NCBI GenBank assembly: GCA_937911855.1
Contig: CALDPK010000032.1
Span: 1 to 6,567, forward strand
From: an uncultured Trueperaceae bacterium
GTDB taxonomy: Bacteria; Deinococcota; Deinococci; Deinococcales; Trueperaceae
DNA: 6,567 nt
Direction of reading: 5' to 3'
The notes under the pieces are model-generated. The model was given only the letters and a program-made list of their open reading frames with translations. It was not told the DNA's origin and searched no databases. Shown here piece after piece: positions 5,968 to 6,567 of this stretch (positions are counted from its first letter, which is position 1; every line of letters starts with the position of its first letter). A program made the translations under genes and the position numbers.

Positions 5968-6567
5968 AAGGGCAAGGCGATCAGCTTGCTGTCGCCGCCG
6001 GAGATGGTGCAGTTCATCCAGATCCAGCGCCGCTGTGATGCGCCCATTGAGGAGCACACGCTGCCCAGCACGCAGGAGATCAGCGCGCGTCGTCAGCAGC
6101 GTCAGCTCGACACGCTGAGCGCGCGCTTTGACGCGGTGGCGGGCGTCAACCACGGCCCGCAGCTTGGCCTCGCGCGCTTGCTGTTGCAAGCCGAGGGCGC
6201 GCCCGCGCCGAGCAGCGCCCGCGTCAAGCTCATCGCCCGCGCGCTGGCGCTCGCTGAGCGCGCGCTGTCAGGCGCGTCAAGCGGCGCGATCAAGGCGCAG
6301 CCGGCCGCGCAAGAGCTGGTCGAGGAGCTGTCGCCCGTTGAGATCGAGCGCGAGGATGAGGCGCAAGACGCTCAAGACGCGCCCGAGCCCACGCCCTCAA
6401 ACGTGTACAATGAGACGCCTACCCCCGAGGAGGCGGCGCGCATGGTCCTGCCCAAGCGCTATGATGAGGTGCCCGCGATGGACCCCGCTGCGCCCCCGGC
6501 GACGCCACCCGCGCGCGAGGAGCAGCAGCCCGGCCAGCTGCAGCAGCAGCACGATCCAGCGCGGTGC
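5947..6567 (+). CDS. DEAD-box RNA helicase, C-terminal fragment, open at both ends
   Basis: The plus strand is open in one frame for 207 codons to the window end, with no start or stop of its own. It opens with RTGRAGKKGKAISLLSP, the motif VI arginine finger region of DEAD-box helicases (usually HRIGRTGRAG), followed by EMVQFIQIQRR, API and LPSTQEISARR, the family's standard end to the second RecA-like domain. Helicases of this group unwind short RNA duplexes in ribosome assembly, mRNA decay or cold adaptation. From about residue 60 the sequence is Ala-rich, and from about 120 it is an acidic, Pro- and Gln-rich tail that is probably disordered and which I cannot assign to a family. Codon use differs from the left part: all 20 Glu codons are GAG and all 6 Lys codons are AAG, whereas the minus-strand genes also use GAA. 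The N-terminal helicase core is absent because of the junction at 5947. Confidence 0.72.

Noticed and set aside
5417..6118. Plus-strand open frame of 233 codons opposite tilS
   Set aside because: Ser/Arg-rich low-complexity translation opposite conserved TilS codons, and in a different frame from the helicase; treated as a shadow.
5968..6189. Minus-strand extension of the TilS frame up to a start at 6189
   Set aside because: The extra residues are Arg/Leu/Ala-rich, lack the SGGxDS loop and any TilS resemblance, and are antisense to a convincing helicase frame. They look like chance read-through past the junction.
6519..6555. CAG-rich stretch near the window end as a tandem repeat
   Set aside because: Only a few imperfect CAG units within a Gln-rich coding tail; too short and irregular to call a repeat element.

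Overview
This is GC-rich proteobacterial chromosome, most like a gammaproteobacterium. It carries a type II dehydroquinase, a standard EF4/LepA, and a type IV pilus minor-pilin cluster in the gammaproteobacterial order fimT-pilV-pilW-pilX. The taxon cannot be fixed further by eye. Nearly everything is housekeeping or type IV pilus machinery. I found no CRISPR array, RNA gene, insertion sequence or defence system.

Layout. The 3' end of aroQ runs rightward to 269 and converges, across an 11-base gap, on scpB. From scpB rightward to about 5960 every gene is on the minus strand. Read in transcription order they are: tilS-tadA (one fused frame), lepA, a 116-base gap with nested hairpins, fimT, pilV, pilW, pilX and scpB. 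fimT/pilV and pilV/pilW overlap as ATGA, pilW/pilX overlap by one base, and scpB starts close behind pilX. The pilins and scpB therefore look like one tightly packed transcription unit.

Around 5947-5967 the sequence changes identity. To the left, the minus strand encodes TilS, but its N-terminal part with the ATP-binding SGGxDS loop is absent. To the right, the plus strand encodes the C-terminal part of a DEAD-box RNA helicase, from the RTGRAG motif to the window end, with different codon use. Both genes lose their 5' ends at the same point. This is most likely an assembly chimera, or less likely a real deletion joint.

How the genes work together. TilS and TadA both modify the wobble base (position 34) of tRNAs, and LepA acts on the translating ribosome, so the right half is a translation-quality block. 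FimT, PilV, PilW and PilX are prepilin-like proteins that prime or cap a type IV pilus. FimT carries a C-terminal GRLR matching the GRxR DNA-binding motif described for competence FimT, which suggests natural transformation. ScpB is the kleisin-partner subunit of the SMC condensin, here apart from its usual neighbour scpA. AroQ belongs to the shikimate pathway.

The observations most worth checking are the 5947-5967 junction, the TilS-TadA fusion and the altered motifs in its TadA half, the FimT DNA-binding motif, and the alternative hairpins between lepA and fimT.
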